Position numbers and translations under genes: made by a program | In this document: one piece after another, positions 12,408-25,297 of the stretch | How positions within the stretch are numbered: the stretch's first letter is position 1 | Layout: each line of letters opens with the position of its first letter | The notes under the pieces: model-generated | What the model saw: only the letters and a program-made list of their open reading frames with translations | Told to the model about the DNA's origin: nothing | Database searches by the model: none | Source of the DNA: Cyathus striatus | Taxonomy: Eukaryota > Basidiomycota > Agaricomycetes > Agaricales > Nidulariaceae | Direction of reading: 5' to 3' | NCBI GenBank assembly: GCA_025738555.1 | Contig: JAOVFP010000001.1 | Span: 4,340,001 to 4,404,000, forward strand | Length of the DNA stretch: 64,000 nt

Positions 12408-13663
12408 CTTGATTGATGATGTTATCAAATTTTACTTGCAAAGCGAAGGAATAGCCTGCAAGCGTTAGTGAGAGATTAAAACCGGGAAAAGAGAAAGATA
12501 ATACCTCTTTTAACAGTGATCAGTCCTTCAAGCTTCAGTACTAGAGCGAGCTGTCTTAACCAGGAAGGGGCTAGAATACAGATAGAGAAGATGAGAGGCT
12601 AACGGCTACGGAGAAAGTGGGAGAGAATAAAGATAAGGATAGAAAACGAAGGGAGTTGGGGGAGGACATATTGCGATTGCAGTCTTATTGTCTTATTGTG
12701 TCGACTATTTTGGTGAGCACGTCGACTCTCGACGAGATAATTGCGGGACCAATTTACGCTTGATCGAAAACCACGTGCTTCTTCTAACTCAGCTCTTCCG
12801 GATTAGGCAGATTTGGTGGTCCGCCTCTAAGTGCCTCTATTGTCTCGACTTTTGATCAATTCGGCCTACTTTCGGCCTCCTGGTTTACTTAACTGCGCAC
12901 TATACATACGACAGCTGCTTACATATTGCAGACTTTTCAGCACATTTCCTGTTACAACTTGCAACGTGTTCTCAGTCCCAATTCCAGAATTTATTTGTTC
13001 GAATCAACGCCCCTTGTTGGATAACTTTCCCATTCATGGAATCCGATGGACAACCTCATATTTTCGTAAAGTGTAAGCCGTCTATGGTTTACTGAGGTCG
13101 AGTACAATGCCTAAAATCAACCATCCTATATCCAGATCTAGTGTATGCATAAGGTGCAGAGTAACATGAGCACGCATGTATCCTGAACATGGGTTTTTCA
13201 CCGTTCTCGAGGTAAGCTGTGCGATGACTTTTCCTACGTGTGCGTCCGAGTTCTCCCTGCGTTTTCGCATGGTGTCCACCACTCAACTTGCATCCACTCA
13301 GCTTACATCTACTTTCTCTCAAGTATTGAGCGGATACTTTCTGCATTCGCAGAATCATATTTTAAGTCTCGGAGCTGGAAGATAACGAGAATTTGTATAC
13401 TTCATGACGTCCTTATCCGCTCCGTGTTTAATTTAATCCTAACAAGTTTAATGTTGTGGATACAACTATGGGTAATCGGGCTCTATTTTCAATCGCCCCC
13501 ACGTTGTGTGGTGGACCTCTCGAGAAAGTATGCCCTCTTACGGTCCGTCTTATCGTCCTATGAGAGTATTCGGGTTAAAATTGTAAAATTGTGGAACAGC
13601 TAAAACCAAGGTTTCGATTTCAATGAATCTTTATTCGACAAGGCTACAGCTTCACTGTGTATC
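12408..13663. other. intergenic region between PX-PB1 and OPT genes
   Basis: About 1.25 kb without a supportable gene. It probably contains the divergent promoters of the PX-PB1 gene (-) and the OPT transporter (+). Purine-rich sequence covers 12480-12670 and a CACGTG hexamer lies at 12772-12777. Short open frames around 12830-13600 have no recognisable content. Confidence 0.4.
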
Positions 13664-16600
13664 ATGTCTTCGAACAAAGAACTTGTTGAACCGCTATCAC
13701 CTCTGGGACCTCTCCAAGATGAGAAGCAAGATTACAAACATGCAGATGTAGAATCTGTTTCCGAAGCCGATAGCCAGTTCGGCGTGCTTCAGGATGAAAG
13801 GGAGATTGTCACCTCCGTTATTAGCGTAGCCGACGACCCCTCTCTGAATCCTTGGACCGTGCGCGCTTTCGTTATTGGTATTGGACTATCGGCTTTTGGT
13901 GGTGTTCTAGGTAGTATTATCTCTTGCCATATGTATTTTAATAGCTGACCGGTTAAAAGCTGAGATATATTATTTCAAGCCTGTGAGTCCATTGGGATTT
14001 CAGCATAATTTTACAAACTTTTACCCTCAAAAAATGTAGCAAACCGTTTTGGTATCAACCATGTTCTTGGCAATTATTTCTTACGTCCTTGGCATATGTA
14101 TGGAGGCGGTAATTCCTCGCTATGGAATATTCCGATACCTCAATCCCGTGAGCACTGGCCTGCCACTATTTCGGCCCTGATACTGACGACTATTGGTTTA
14201 AAGCATTCTTTCAACAAGAAAGAGAACGCATTCATCGTAATAATGTCAGGTGCTGCAGCAAATTCTGCACTCGGAACTGAAGTGCTAGCTGTACAAAGGT
14301 TATTTTACAACATTACCCCGAACGCAGGGGCCAGCATTTTGTGTGTGCAATTCCAAAACTACATAAGGCAGGCATACTGACAAATTATCAGTTTGTTGTT
14401 TTCCAGCCAGTTGTTGGGTAAATAAACTATTCTTTAGTAGAGATATTGCTGCTAATGCTCATGAACAGGTTATGGAATCGGTGGTCTATTCAGATGTGCG
14501 TCCATTTTTCCAAAAAAAAAAAAAAAAAGTATCTCAGTTGGTTTGTGTTTAAACTTGGTTTAGCCGTTCTACTTTATCCATCGAAGATGCTTTATCCTGG
14601 GGCTTTACCTCTGGTTTCTATGTTTGATGCATTGTTCAAAGATGCAGCCGGAGCAAATAGGAAATTGAAGATATTCTGGATCGCCTTCGCTGCGTAAGGT
14701 TCTGAATATTCTATTTTTATTAGCTTGACCGATGGTTCCTCAGCATATTCTTATGGGAGATGTTTCCTGAATGGATATTTCCACTTCTCACAGGTTTTTC
14801 TATTTTCTGCTTGGCCAATCCCAGATCCGCAGATTTTACTCGTATCTTTGGGGGTTCAAATGGAAACGAAGGCCTCGGGTTGTTTTCAATTTGCTTCGAC
14901 TGGCAGTATATTTCAGGAGGTACCTTGTACATAGTTGTATATTGCCAGTTATTAAACTAATCCCTATCCAGGAACAAATCCTATGGCAATTCCTTTGAGG
15001 GCACAATTTTCCAACTTAATTGGCTATATATTATGCATGCGAGTTATTTTTTGCCTAGCTGTCGAGAAGCACTTATCAGATTGATATACAGGGTTGTTTT
15101 TGTTGCTGTATATTACAAGAATATTTGGCAGTCTAAGAACTTCCCATTCGTATGTTACTTTTTGCCACACGGGTACGAAAGTCATTGATCATCAATAGCT
15201 ATCCCAAGAACTGTTTTATGAAAATGGAACATTGTATGACCAACTTCTCATCCTCAACGACAAGTTCGAAGTAGATCCAAAGCTCCTCGCTGAACAAGGC
15301 CTGGTAAGACCTTTATTCTCGCATGTACTTGTTTATTAACTGTTTGAATAGCCCTTTTATGCCGGTTCTTGGGTTGTTCAGCTTCTGTCTACTAACCTAG
15401 GGATGGCGGCCACTTTTACTCATCTTCTATTATGGAATTTCGATGACATGAAGGCGGCTTGGAGTTGGATATCTATTTCTGGCCTCCGCGATTTATGGAA
15501 GAAATTTGACTGGAAATTCTGGAAGCACGATGGCATGCGAGATCAGGATACCGGGAACGAGGAAATGGATCCACATTACCGCGAAATGCTAAAGGTAAGA
15601 GTTTTCCTTTCCCCTACCGTCTTCCGTGTTCTCAATGAGGCGATAGTATCCAGATGCCCCCAACAGTTGGTACATAGTAACTTTGGTTATTTCCATTATA
15701 ATGGCACTGGTAATCATTTATAAGACGGATTCAACACTCCCATGGTAGGTAATACGTATGTTAATTTCTGTCAGCTAAAGTCGATTTGACTAGGTGGGGA
15801 TTTTTAATTTCTATTCTGTTGGCAACACTGTCTATTCTGTTTTTTGGCGCGTTATATGCCATTACTGGCCTTGCGTTCATCATCCAGCCGTTTGTACAGG
15901 TATGTAGCAGATATCTTTTGCATTCTAGTCTCAAAGCTCAAAGCTAATCTTTTGTAGATGATTGGAGGCTTTATACATCCGGGAAAACCAATGGCAAACA
16001 TGTATTTTGTTTTATTCAGCTACAGTCAGCCCACCATACTGTTAATCTATTATGTCCTGCTAATAACATGTATGTCAGATTCTGTCCAGCAGGCGCAGCT
16101 TCTTTTACGGGATCTAAAAATTGCCCAGTGTACGCTTCGTTATACATCTTTCTAGGCTCTCCGATGTTCTTATGAAACTTATCTACAGACACTAAATTGC
16201 CACCTAGAGCTGCCTTCACTGCTCAAATAGTCGGAACATTGTTCGGGGCGGTTCTTAACTTCAGTCGGTCGCATTTCAGATATTGTCTTACTTACATTTT
16301 AATATTCTCTCCCCAAGTTTTGATGAATTCCATAATCGATAATCAACGTGATATTCTCCTGTCAGTAGAAGGGACTAACATATGGTCAGGACAACAACCA
16401 CAACAATATAATTCACAGGCCATTGCTTGGGGTGGACTGAGGTAAAAGTTTGTCATTGAAATGAAGTCGACACTCATTTGGATTTCTTCAGCCACGAACT
16501 TTTTGCTATTGGAAAACGATACCAATTTGTTGCCTGGGCCTACTTATTTGGGTTCCTTGTTCCTGTTCCGTTTTGGCTTGTGCACAAACGTTGGCCGAAA

Positions 16601-17150
16601 CTTCGAGCTGATTACCTTTATACTCCAGTTATTTGGTACGTAGCCTTCCTTACTACGAATGTTTTGGCCACGTTTGATATTCGATAATCTGATAGCTACT
16701 ACATCGGTTGGCTTTGCGTTGGCATTAACTCATCTATTTGGTCATACTTCACCATTGCTTGGCTCTCCCAATGGTGGCTAAGAACGCGTTACCCAAAATG
16801 GTTTGCGAAGTACAACTACATTGTCGCTGCAGCGCTGGATGGTGGTACCCAGGTTAGCTATCTCCAGCACCATTGGAAGCAACTTGGGATGAAGCGCTCT
16901 AAACAATTTATTAGGTTATGGTATTCATTCTCTCGTTTGCAGTTCAAGGGGCGTCGGGGGGTTCTCATTTATTCCCGCAATGGTGAGCAATTACAATGTC
17001 TGGCCAGTGAAGCACTACTTGATCGCTGATGTTACCTAATAGGTGGGGTGCTAATCAAGCTGGTAGGTACTGTATGCGAAAAATATTTGTGTATTCTAAC
17101 ACATCTACATATTAGGAAACTACGACCGTTGTGCCCTCGTCGACACTTAA
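13664..17150 (+). CDS. oligopeptide transporter (OPT family, small-peptide type)
   Basis: Proton-coupled plasma-membrane peptide importer of the OPT family, assembled from about 20 exons. An acidic cytosolic N-tail (MSSNKELVEPLSP) leads to REIVTSVISVADDPSLNPWT, the hallmark OPT entry, then VRAFVIGIGLSAFGGVL and IYYFKPQTV. Other family blocks are NKKENAFIVIMSGAAANSAL, AVQRLFYNI, LYPSKMLYPGALP, FLWEMFPEWIFPLLTG, GIFRYLNP, GGFIHPGKPMANMYF, LKIAQYTKLPPRA and a C-terminal NYDRCALVDT. About 14 hydrophobic segments are spread along the length. Every intron I inspected restores frame, so the gene appears intact. A 17-A tract (14512-14528) lies inside one intron. The substrate range is unknown. Confidence 0.85.
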
Positions 17151-17748
17151 GGACAGCGCCCTGTAATGTGTAAGGACTTAATGACAACCGACTTGTCATA
17201 TTAGTGGCGAAGTAACTGTACATACAGTGTTACATGAGTAGTATTACATTGTAGTTTACAGTGATGTCATTGCGCTTACTATTCGATAGCTGATCACGTG
17301 CTGAAAATTCTTATGAGGTAAGACTGGTAAGTACATAAATTATTTATTGGGGGAGCTTGCTCCCCCTATTTGCCAAAATGCGTAGTGGCTGTGCATCCAC
17401 ATTCGGATGTGTCCGCACACTCGGACTTTTCCGCTTTACGTTGGTGGGCACTGGGCCAATACAGTGCATTAAAAGCTGTTTAAACAAAATCCAAGTTGAA
17501 ATAGCGGCAGTTAAAATATAGTACGACAGATTAATTTAGTATGTATAATAAGAATATAACTCAAAGCTAGGATTCGTCAAGCTTGCCCTTTGGCGTACGT
17601 TGCGTGCTATTAAGTTTTAACACAGCTTACAACAGTTATGTAAACGTTAAAACCCTACTACTAAGCGTTTGGTACGCGTGTGAACCATGTGTAGTATGTA
17701 AACACTTTTCGTGCTACTAACTCGTTAGTTTCACATTACCCATTACAT
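17151..17748. other. intergenic region
   Basis: Roughly 600 bp of AT-rich sequence with no gene. An ATCACGTG site lies at 17293-17300. It presumably contains the promoter of the membrane protein gene at 17749. Confidence 0.4.
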
Positions 17749-19215
17749 ATGACTCGCAACTCCAGACGAAGAGAAAGCCATACATCCGATGAAGCTTGGT
17801 CTGATATAGAGGATGATAGTGATCGCGTATCGACGCAGTTGTCCCAGCTTAGTCCATCGCGCTCGGTTACTCCTCGTAAACGTCGTGGTACAGCCCGACC
17901 AACCCAGGTTCCAAGCTATCGGAAACAGACTGTGTTGTCTCACCAGCAGAGGCAGGAAAAGCCTGACGCTTTAAAGCGAACATTGCTTGTCACAGAGAGG
18001 AATGGAGGTAGAGCGGGAGAGGGCATAACAAACTGGGGCATTAATAGTGGTATTATTGTTGGCCGATACCTTGCGGATATCCTTTCCACCGCAATCCATC
18101 TTCTACGCAAACCACTGGCCGTTCTGATCTTCTGTCTGGTGCTTGCAAGAATAATGAATGGTATATCTAGCTCACTTCGTACTGTGATGTCGCCGTTGTG
18201 CATACTACCGGGGCTTTCTAGCTCCCATCTTTGTGAATGGAAGGTTGTACGCACAGATGGTACACGTTGGGCGGATTTTCCGGCCCTCATGGATGTCCAA
18301 AGTAAAACATTTGAACAACTACTGGATGAATCTACTGGTGGTTCCGGGTTATCGTTGGAGATAAAGAAAGCTGAAATGGCTACGAGTGACCTTACATCAC
18401 TTGTTCAAGCTAGTAACCTCAGGTCCAAAGAGATGCTTTCAAAGGCATTGAAAGATTTTGTCATAGATGCAAAGAAGACTGGGAGAGGATTGCAGAAACT
18501 GAAAGCAAAAGTTGGTGGTTCTGTTGACAGGTAAGCTGTATAGAGAAAGATTATTATAGGCTAACACGCCATTAGTATAATGGCTGTGAACGATTGGGCT
18601 TTGCATACTATCGAAGCGGCCCAATCCGAGAAGTCGCGTTTTGACATTATAAGAGTGATCCCAGGAGCTTCGCATACTCCATCCAATGAGGCCATTACTG
18701 AAACATTTGTGGAAGCAATGAACACACTATCGATCAATATGAGACGCCTTATCCTTGAGGCCGAAGTGAATATTGGGAATTTACAGGAGCTTGAAGAGCG
18801 GATGTCAACGATATATGATCTGATAGCGCGCGAAGATATATCTGTGGCATCGGCAAAAGAAGAGCTAATGGGTGAGCTCTGGACCAAGCTTGGCGGCAAC
18901 AAAAAAATTCTCCGGGGTTTTAACCAGCATTTGTCGCTGTTGAGAGACCTCGGAGAATACAGGAAACAAGCATTAGTTCATGTCGTTACTGTGTTACATG
19001 CGTTGCAGTCAATGAGCGAGGATATGGAAGATCTACGGGAAAGAGTCGCTGCACCTGAGCTGGTGGGATCGAGAATTCCAGTCGAGGTGCATATAAAAAG
19101 CATCCGAAATGGAGTGGAACGACTGAAAGAAGGCAGAATGAAAGCGAAGGGCGTTGAGGAGGCGACAATTAGACGGGTATTAGGAATAACTTCCAACCAA
19201 GAGATTGACGCTTGA
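17749..19215 (+). CDS. unknown single-pass membrane protein with coiled coils
   Basis: I do not recognise this family. The two-exon product (intron about 18533-18576) is roughly 470 residues. Residues 1-100 are hydrophilic, with acidic stretches (WSDIEDDSD) and a basic, nuclear-localisation-like patch (TPRKRRGTARP). A hydrophobic segment follows, LRKPLAVLIFCLVLARIM, a probable transmembrane helix near residues 120-140. It is followed by a Cys-containing loop and then about 300 residues of mostly helical, charged sequence with coiled-coil character, for example EELEERMSTIYDLI and SMSEDMEDLRERV. A basic tail, one helix and a large coiled coil would suit a nuclear-envelope or ER-membrane tether, but that is only an inference. 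It is convergent with the MED22 remnant. Confidence 0.75.
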
Positions 19216-19298
19216 AAATTAAGTAATACAACAAGTATGAATGTATGAATAAGTAGCCGTAAATATTATACCTTCTTTTGATTTAAATATTTTGATAA

Positions 19299-19860
19299 CT
19301 ATGTTGTTTGACTCGAATGCTTCAGCAGTTCATCGAGAAGCTGCGCAACTTGATTTTTAGCTTCATACTTCTCTTGCACAAGTCTTAGCTCTACGTCACG
19401 GCAATGCGCAATCTGAGCTTCGTCAGACAGGAGTAACAATAGCTTCATTAAATGTGCAATTGAGAGCAAAGAATGTGCGGCATGAATCTATTCCTTCACT
19501 GGAAAGCAGTTGGAAGTGCATGAATGCCAACCAACACATATCATAGATTCTGCGCGGGACTCAGCCTAGAAGGATTCCTTGGCAATTTTAAATTTATCTT
19601 TGTCCCCAATCGCAATGACAGAGGTAAATTTTACGAAGAGCTGAACAAGTCACAAAGTCTCACTGAAGCTAAGTTAACAAGGTCGACCATCCCGTCCAGA
19701 AGTGTTTCGACTTCAGTATCAACCTTCTTATTCGGTTCTTCTTCAATGGTGCCCAAGTATTCTACCGAGTCTTGATCGACGATAGATTTGGAGCTGGCGC
19801 CACGGTATAAGTTGGAAGGGCAGAAGGGCGCGAGACATCTGTCTGCGGTATTTCAGCCAT
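19299..19860 (-). pseudogene. MED22: decayed Mediator subunit 22 (MED22/Srb6) gene
   Basis: The minus strand preserves recognisable MED22, a head-module subunit of Mediator. The start MAEIPQTDVSRPSALP is at 19860, followed by DSVEYLGTIEEE, KKVDTEVETLLDGMVDLVN, IGDKDKFKIAKESF, AESRAES and AAHSLLSIAHLMKLLLLLSD, with a coiled-coil tail ending at 19299. It cannot be translated as it stands. The reading frame changes between NLSS and DSVEYL (about 19757-19782). The first intron has a good GTGAGA donor (19663) but CG where the acceptor AG should be (19611-19612). A TAG at 19566-19568 interrupts ESF/AES. The second intron does not rejoin cleanly. Retained introns argue against a retrocopy. Assembly error is the alternative. 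Confidence 0.7.
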
Positions 19861-21803
19861 AAATAATCGTGGACCAGGACAAGCTTTTAGTGCGCAAGGC
19901 GTAACGCGTAAATGCTAAATATAAATGGGCGCAAAATAGACGTCCACGACAGGATATTAGGATCAGACCGCGAAGCATAACATGCACATATAAGTCAAAT
20001 TATTCAATCCGGTCTACTATGTACCCCGGTCCCCTGCCAACCACAATCCAACTCATCAGTACTCAGTGGTTTGTAGTTAAGCCAGTCAAGGCCAGGGTAT
20101 TCATTGTTTTAGGCAGCTTTATTGAAACTGATTTAACCTCAACGAATAAAGTACAGACTGTGAAACGACAGTCTAGTAAGTAAATAGCATCAATCCAATT
20201 ATATCAATCACCACGGTTATACATAGCTGTCCTTTCAGAGTTCCTTTTCGGTGATAATATTTCGTCACAGACAACGCATTAGTTCCGCTTGATGTCATGG
20301 CGCATTTGATCAAGCATGTCAATTTTCTCAATGTCTCCGCACATCTATCCTTCTAGTGTTGGGCATTTAAGTCTATTGGCAAGATCCTGACGCCGCGAGT
20401 TCAAAGGGAATTCATTCTTATCCGATTTTTACGGCTCTTGGTGGTACTAATAGTAATAGGGCATCAGGATTTGTAGTACGATCACAGTGGTTGGGCATGC
20501 ACTATGCATCATCATCGCACCTGTCAATGATAAGCTCTTCCCAGTGAAACTAGCGAGTTGAACACATTTGGTGTCGGCATCTCGGTGTCATTAGCACCAG
20601 CCGCTCCCCTGGAAGCGTAGCCGGTGAATATTGTAATTGTATTGAATCGATGGCCCATCTATCTGATCTACCTTATCGATTAGTGGGCATTTGGCAAATA
20701 GCCTCTTGGGGAAGAATCTGGATGTGGCGGGAAGGGGACATTCCGGTCTTTGGGAGGCTTGTGGCGCTTTCTGGATAGGCGGCAGTCAAGAATCACGGCC
20801 GGCAGAGAAAACATGTGGGTGTAAGAAATATATTCATGCGGGTAATGTTGTTTATTTTAGGAGCAGAAATGGTGGGGATTGAGTGGAAAACTCGACGGAT
20901 TTAGCTCTTGGGTGAATCAACTATCTGAGAGGAGATCTCTCAAGCGCTGGTGAGCAAAGATCAGATCAGGCACGAAGTTGGCAGGAGTCCACGTGGAGGA
21001 AGATGCGGGTGGCCGGCAGCGGGTGAAGCATATGTTGGCAAGGGTGCGATTGCGAGCGAGAGAGGTTCTGTGTGGAAGAACAAGCAGCATCTGGGGTGGA
21101 CGGAATAGATGAGAAGGGAGGGGGGCAATTTCGGACAGGCTGGTATATATTTACATTGAGCAGGGGACTAATTACGGGTATGCGGCGATGGCGACGCAGA
21201 TCGCAGGAATGACTCTGGGTAAGGGGAAGTACGTAAGTAACCATGTGAGATGGCCGATCTAATCGAGCAGAAATCTCGATTGGCCAGATACTGTGATTCA
21301 TTTCGCCAAAGCACGAATCTGGATGCAGTCAGAGAAAGAGGGAGGAGTGGGGGTAGAGAGCAGAAAGCAGAGAAAGAAAGAGACAGAGAAAGGGAAAGGA
21401 TGGAGGGATTAGCTATGTATGTATGTATGAGATAATGAGATGAAACACGAATCTAGATGATGAAGTTTAAATTGAGACTCCGCTCTAAATATGATGGAAC
21501 ATGTTGTGATGGGAGTATTTTGTTTGCAAGCAGCTCCATCCCACCTGCAGCTGGATAATAGTGCTCTGTGGTGCTGCAAACGACAGATCTGTGTTTGCGG
21601 GTATTGTGCAGCAGACGAGATCCGTCGTCATCGGGAGATAGGATACAAATAGTGCTCGAGTGACCGGCTGGCAGTGTTCCGGGATAGCTTCTCAGATACT
21701 TGCTCAGATTCAAAACAAATCACCCTTTTGATCTCAATCTCTCTCTTGCCCGATCCAAGGTTCCATTCTCCTTCCATCCTCGAGGGCATACAGTCCCGCT
21801 GTC
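19861..21803. promoter_or_regulatory. long upstream region/leader of the GATA factor gene
   Basis: Nearly 2 kb lack a supportable gene. The stretch 21310-21415 is almost purely purine on the + strand (GA-rich). It is followed by pyrimidine-rich sequence at 21720-21800, immediately before the start codon. Long leaders with such tracts are common upstream of fungal regulatory genes. The left part may also contain whatever promoter the MED22 remnant once used. Confidence 0.4.
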
Positions 21804-24710
21804 ATGACCTCCAGTCACCATGCTGCCCAATATTCGCGATATTCTATCCATCCTCCTCCTCCCCCGCCCCAGGACTCCAGTCTCCGTCTACCCTCCCTGA
21901 AGGACCTCAACTTCCCCTACCGCTCTCCCCATTCTGCCTCCCAGGACAGCCCCGCCCTCTCTGCTCCCGTCGACCTCTCTTCCAGCCCCCAGGACCATCC
22001 TGCTCGTCATGTTCAGTCCTGGGCCCGCTCAAACCCACCCCCCTCTGTCCCCCAGTCTGTCCCACCCCAGCACCAGCACCAGCATCAGCACCAACATCAA
22101 CACCACCCCCAGCATCCACATCAGCAGCATACCCCCCCACTCTCTGCCGGCCACGAGGTTTCCGCCCCCAAAGTCGACTACGCTTCCAAGGTCGATTATC
22201 CTCCCAAGGTAGACTACACTCCAAAACACGAAAATGGCGGGTACGCTCATCCAGGAATCCCCATGTCCGCCCAAATGGCTTCTGGCCCAGTCAACCAACC
22301 ATCGCGCGCGGAGGAGAGCGCCCAATCACCCAGCCTCACAAAGCGCCCTCGTCCTGCTTCATCAAATATGACAGTGCCTCGTGATGTGCGACCTCCACAT
22401 GTAAGCCTCTTTTTTTTTCCTTTTATGTTTTCCGTTGAGTCTAATCGCGTCCCTATTATCTTTATTTATTTCTTCCGTAGAATGCTTATCCTCCCCAATA
22501 TGCATCTTATCCTCCCTCTCAACCGCCTCCAGCAAGTCCTCATTACCAAATATCGCCAGCCGTGTCGGGCCCGCCATCTACCCATCCAGGACCTCCACCA
22601 CCCACTCCCGACCAGCTTCAGCAGCATGCGGTACCGGTCGCTACTCATCCTGGATACGGAGGGTATCATGCGTATATGCAAACACGTCCTGCTGCAATCC
22701 CACAGCACCCGCAGCACTCGCAGCACTCTCAGCACCCCCAGCACCCTCCGCACCAACCTACGCAACACAATAATCCATACCCTTCTCCTGGACCCCCGCC
22801 CTCGGCGCCTCCCCCCCAAGGTCCATGGGTGCAACACCATCAGCCTCCCCCCCACCATCCTCAACATCCACCTGTTCCACAGCCACAGGCTCCTCCTCAA
22901 GCGTCTGCTCCTCCACAGCAGCAACAGTTGTCGCACCAGCAACACCAACCACCGCAATCGCAGCCACAGCAACCTCAGCCTCAGTCGCAGCCAACACAAC
23001 CGCAACAACAGCATCCGCAGCAGCATGTTCAACATCCCACAAGCATGCAAACTCACCCGCCGCCTTCCTCTGCACCCTCACAGACCCACGCGCATATGAT
23101 TCCCCAACAGCATCAACAACATCAACAACATCAGCAACATCAATCACAACAACAACATCATCATCATCAACAGCAACAACAGCAGCAGCAGCAACAACAA
23201 CAACATAATCAGCAGCAGCATCCGTCTCAAGTACCTCAGCAATCTACGTCGCACCATGGCCAGCCCGCTCCCCAGCATCATGTTCAGCAGCAGCAGCATT
23301 CTCAGCTGCCTTTCGGTCGCACGACCGCACTTGTCCCTACTCCGGTTGAAGCGCGTGGACCCTACTCAGTAAGCGAGCCAGACCGCGCGCCTTCGGCGAG
23401 GAACGATACTGTGTCAGAAGTAAGTCTATGCGAAACCCGAAAACAACAATTCATTAAACCCTATATTTCAGATTGTGAAACACTGCACAGCCCTGTATAC
23501 TTTTGCGAGTCGCTATGGTGCGGCTAATTTTCTTTCTGGTCGTAGTTTTCTGATTATATACCCACAGCCCAACTGCAAGCTAGCATACCACATGTCCAGC
23601 CAACTCCCGAAGAATTGGCTGAGATGTCACAACGCGCTGCGACTGTTGTTCGACTTCTGGAGGAGTTTCGGCGCATGAATCTTCCCGAGGTTGAACGAGC
23701 CAAAGTTGCTGCCGATATTATGTACACTTCTCCAGATGATCCACGACCTCCAAAGCGACCATGGGAAGATATGTCACAAGGCGGTGGTGCAGCTCAGGAA
23801 TCTGGGCCATTATCTGACGTTTGTCCTTCCAAGATATAGCTACTGTCTGCGACTCACGCTCTTCTAGTATCCCGCTGCAACTTCTGGGGATAAAACAACA
23901 GCAGAACAAGATATGGAAATCATTCGAACAAAACGTGCCACAAGCACAGCAGGAGGAAATGGGACGTCTGGTCAGCCAAAGAGCAAATATCGGAAGAGGA
24001 GTGTGAGCCTGATGTGTATTAATTCTGTTATTCTTACCAATTGACTCTTCCGCTTTTTTTGTCTGGACAGCGGGCTACTCCTCCTGGGAAGTGCCATTCA
24101 TGCAATATTCGAGAGACCCCAGAATGGCGACGCGGTCCTGATGGTGCTAGAACTCTTTGCAATGCATGTGGATTGCGTGAGTTCAGCTAGCGCGTCATCA
24201 ATGGATAGGACGTTAATTTTCTTCCCAGATTACGCGAAACTAATGCGTAAGAAAGATAAAGCAGGCGAGGCTCCGGTAATAGATATGGAGACATTGCGTG
24301 CATCTGCCAAAGCGGCTGAAAATCTTCGAGCATCCACTAAGGCGGCTGACCTTGCGGATAGAATCCGTAGTAACCCGAAGAATCGTCAGAATGGCGACTC
24401 TAGTTCCACAGATTCTGGAAAGCAACAGCAGCAACCCCCACCTCAGCAAATTCACCAGTCCTCGTTTCAAGTTGTGCCTATGATGCCGTCCGAACCTGCT
24501 CCGCAACCCATTGCCTCAGAACCTAGGAATATCCCACCACCCCCAGCATCGCATCCAAGCGTTACGTCTGGATCCATTCCACCTCCTCCATGGTCAGCAC
24601 CCGCTTCTGGAACAGGTAGCTCTGTTAGACCATATCCTGAACATCTCCAACATCAATCTTTTTTGAGGACTTCCCAACATCCATCCGTTACTCAAGCTTC
24701 ACCACGTTAA
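21804..24710 (+). CDS. GATA zinc-finger transcription factor, NsdD-like
   Basis: Nuclear DNA-binding regulator. The zinc finger is C-x2-C-x18-C-x2-C, with cysteine codons at 24092, 24101, 24158 and 24167. It reads CHSC, then [15 protein letters not shown], then LCNAC. An intron splits the finger after GL and rejoins as HYAKLMRKK, a position and sequence very close to Aspergillus NsdD, a regulator of sexual development. The N-terminus has [11 protein letters not shown], a short motif shared with NsdD-type factors. The middle is extremely Pro/Gln/His-rich, with CAN-codon runs at 22060-22130, 22690-22760 and 23100-23220. A helical segment [20 protein letters not shown] precedes the finger. The C-tail is Pro-rich. 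The fungal GATA assignment is certain; orthology to NsdD is probable. Confidence 0.85.
23100..23220 (+). repeat. CAN-codon repeat encoding poly-Gln/His
   Basis: Imperfect CAA/CAG/CAT/CAC trinucleotide array inside the GATA factor coding exon. It encodes alternating Gln and His and then a run of about 12 consecutive Gln. Such arrays are prone to length change and often sit in activation regions. Confidence 0.85.
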
Positions 24711-25297
24711 TTAATATCTAGGCTACAAATTGCATCCTATTACTATTCTACCATGACTTTCCTTAAGCAACTTACTTTCTCCTGATCTTGCACTGCTTGT
24801 CTATGTCGCTTCGTTCGCTGCCGCCTGTAATGGCGAGCTTCCAGATTTCTATGAACACCATTAATCCTTTAGCATAGCCTTTTACCATTTGCAAGAACTT
24901 ATCACAATTTAATCATTTATGTTGTTCTTCTGCATTTTATCTAGGCTGAATTAGTATATATACTTCTCCATTATGTTTTACACGTGAACTTTAATTGCAA
25001 CCTTTGCAGCTCTTTGCAGTCCGCAATAGTAAGTAACTGGGGAAGATCTCTTTTGGGATCGGACGATGGAAGATCGCAATTCAACTTGAGATCTTTAGAT
25101 CTCGGGAAGTTAGATACCCGGGATCCCGAATTACCCTCTTTGCCACCTGTGCTTCTCAAAGTTATTTCAGTTCGGTGACATAAATAAGCAAACTGAAATC
25201 TCGATTCAACAGTGGAATTTCGTTACATTTGGTACTAGTTATTTCTACGTAAGTACCATTGCGTTCAACTTCATGTGTTCTTAAATGTGCTTAGTGA
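24711..25297. other. convergent intergenic region
   Basis: AT-rich 3' flank shared by the GATA factor (+) and the TauD-like gene (-). I see no gene in it. Confidence 0.4.

Noticed and set aside
12830..13610. Several overlapping open frames between the PX-PB1 and OPT genes
   Set aside because: None has a domain or splices into its neighbours; lengths are what chance would give.
19524..19775. 83-codon + strand open frame
   Set aside because: It is antisense to the MED22 remnant, whose conserved blocks read on the minus strand.
22466..23147. Long minus-strand open frames rich in Leu/Arg or Val/Ala opposite the GATA factor
   Set aside because: They are antisense readings of the CAN-repeat and Pro-rich coding region and carry only repeat-derived residues.
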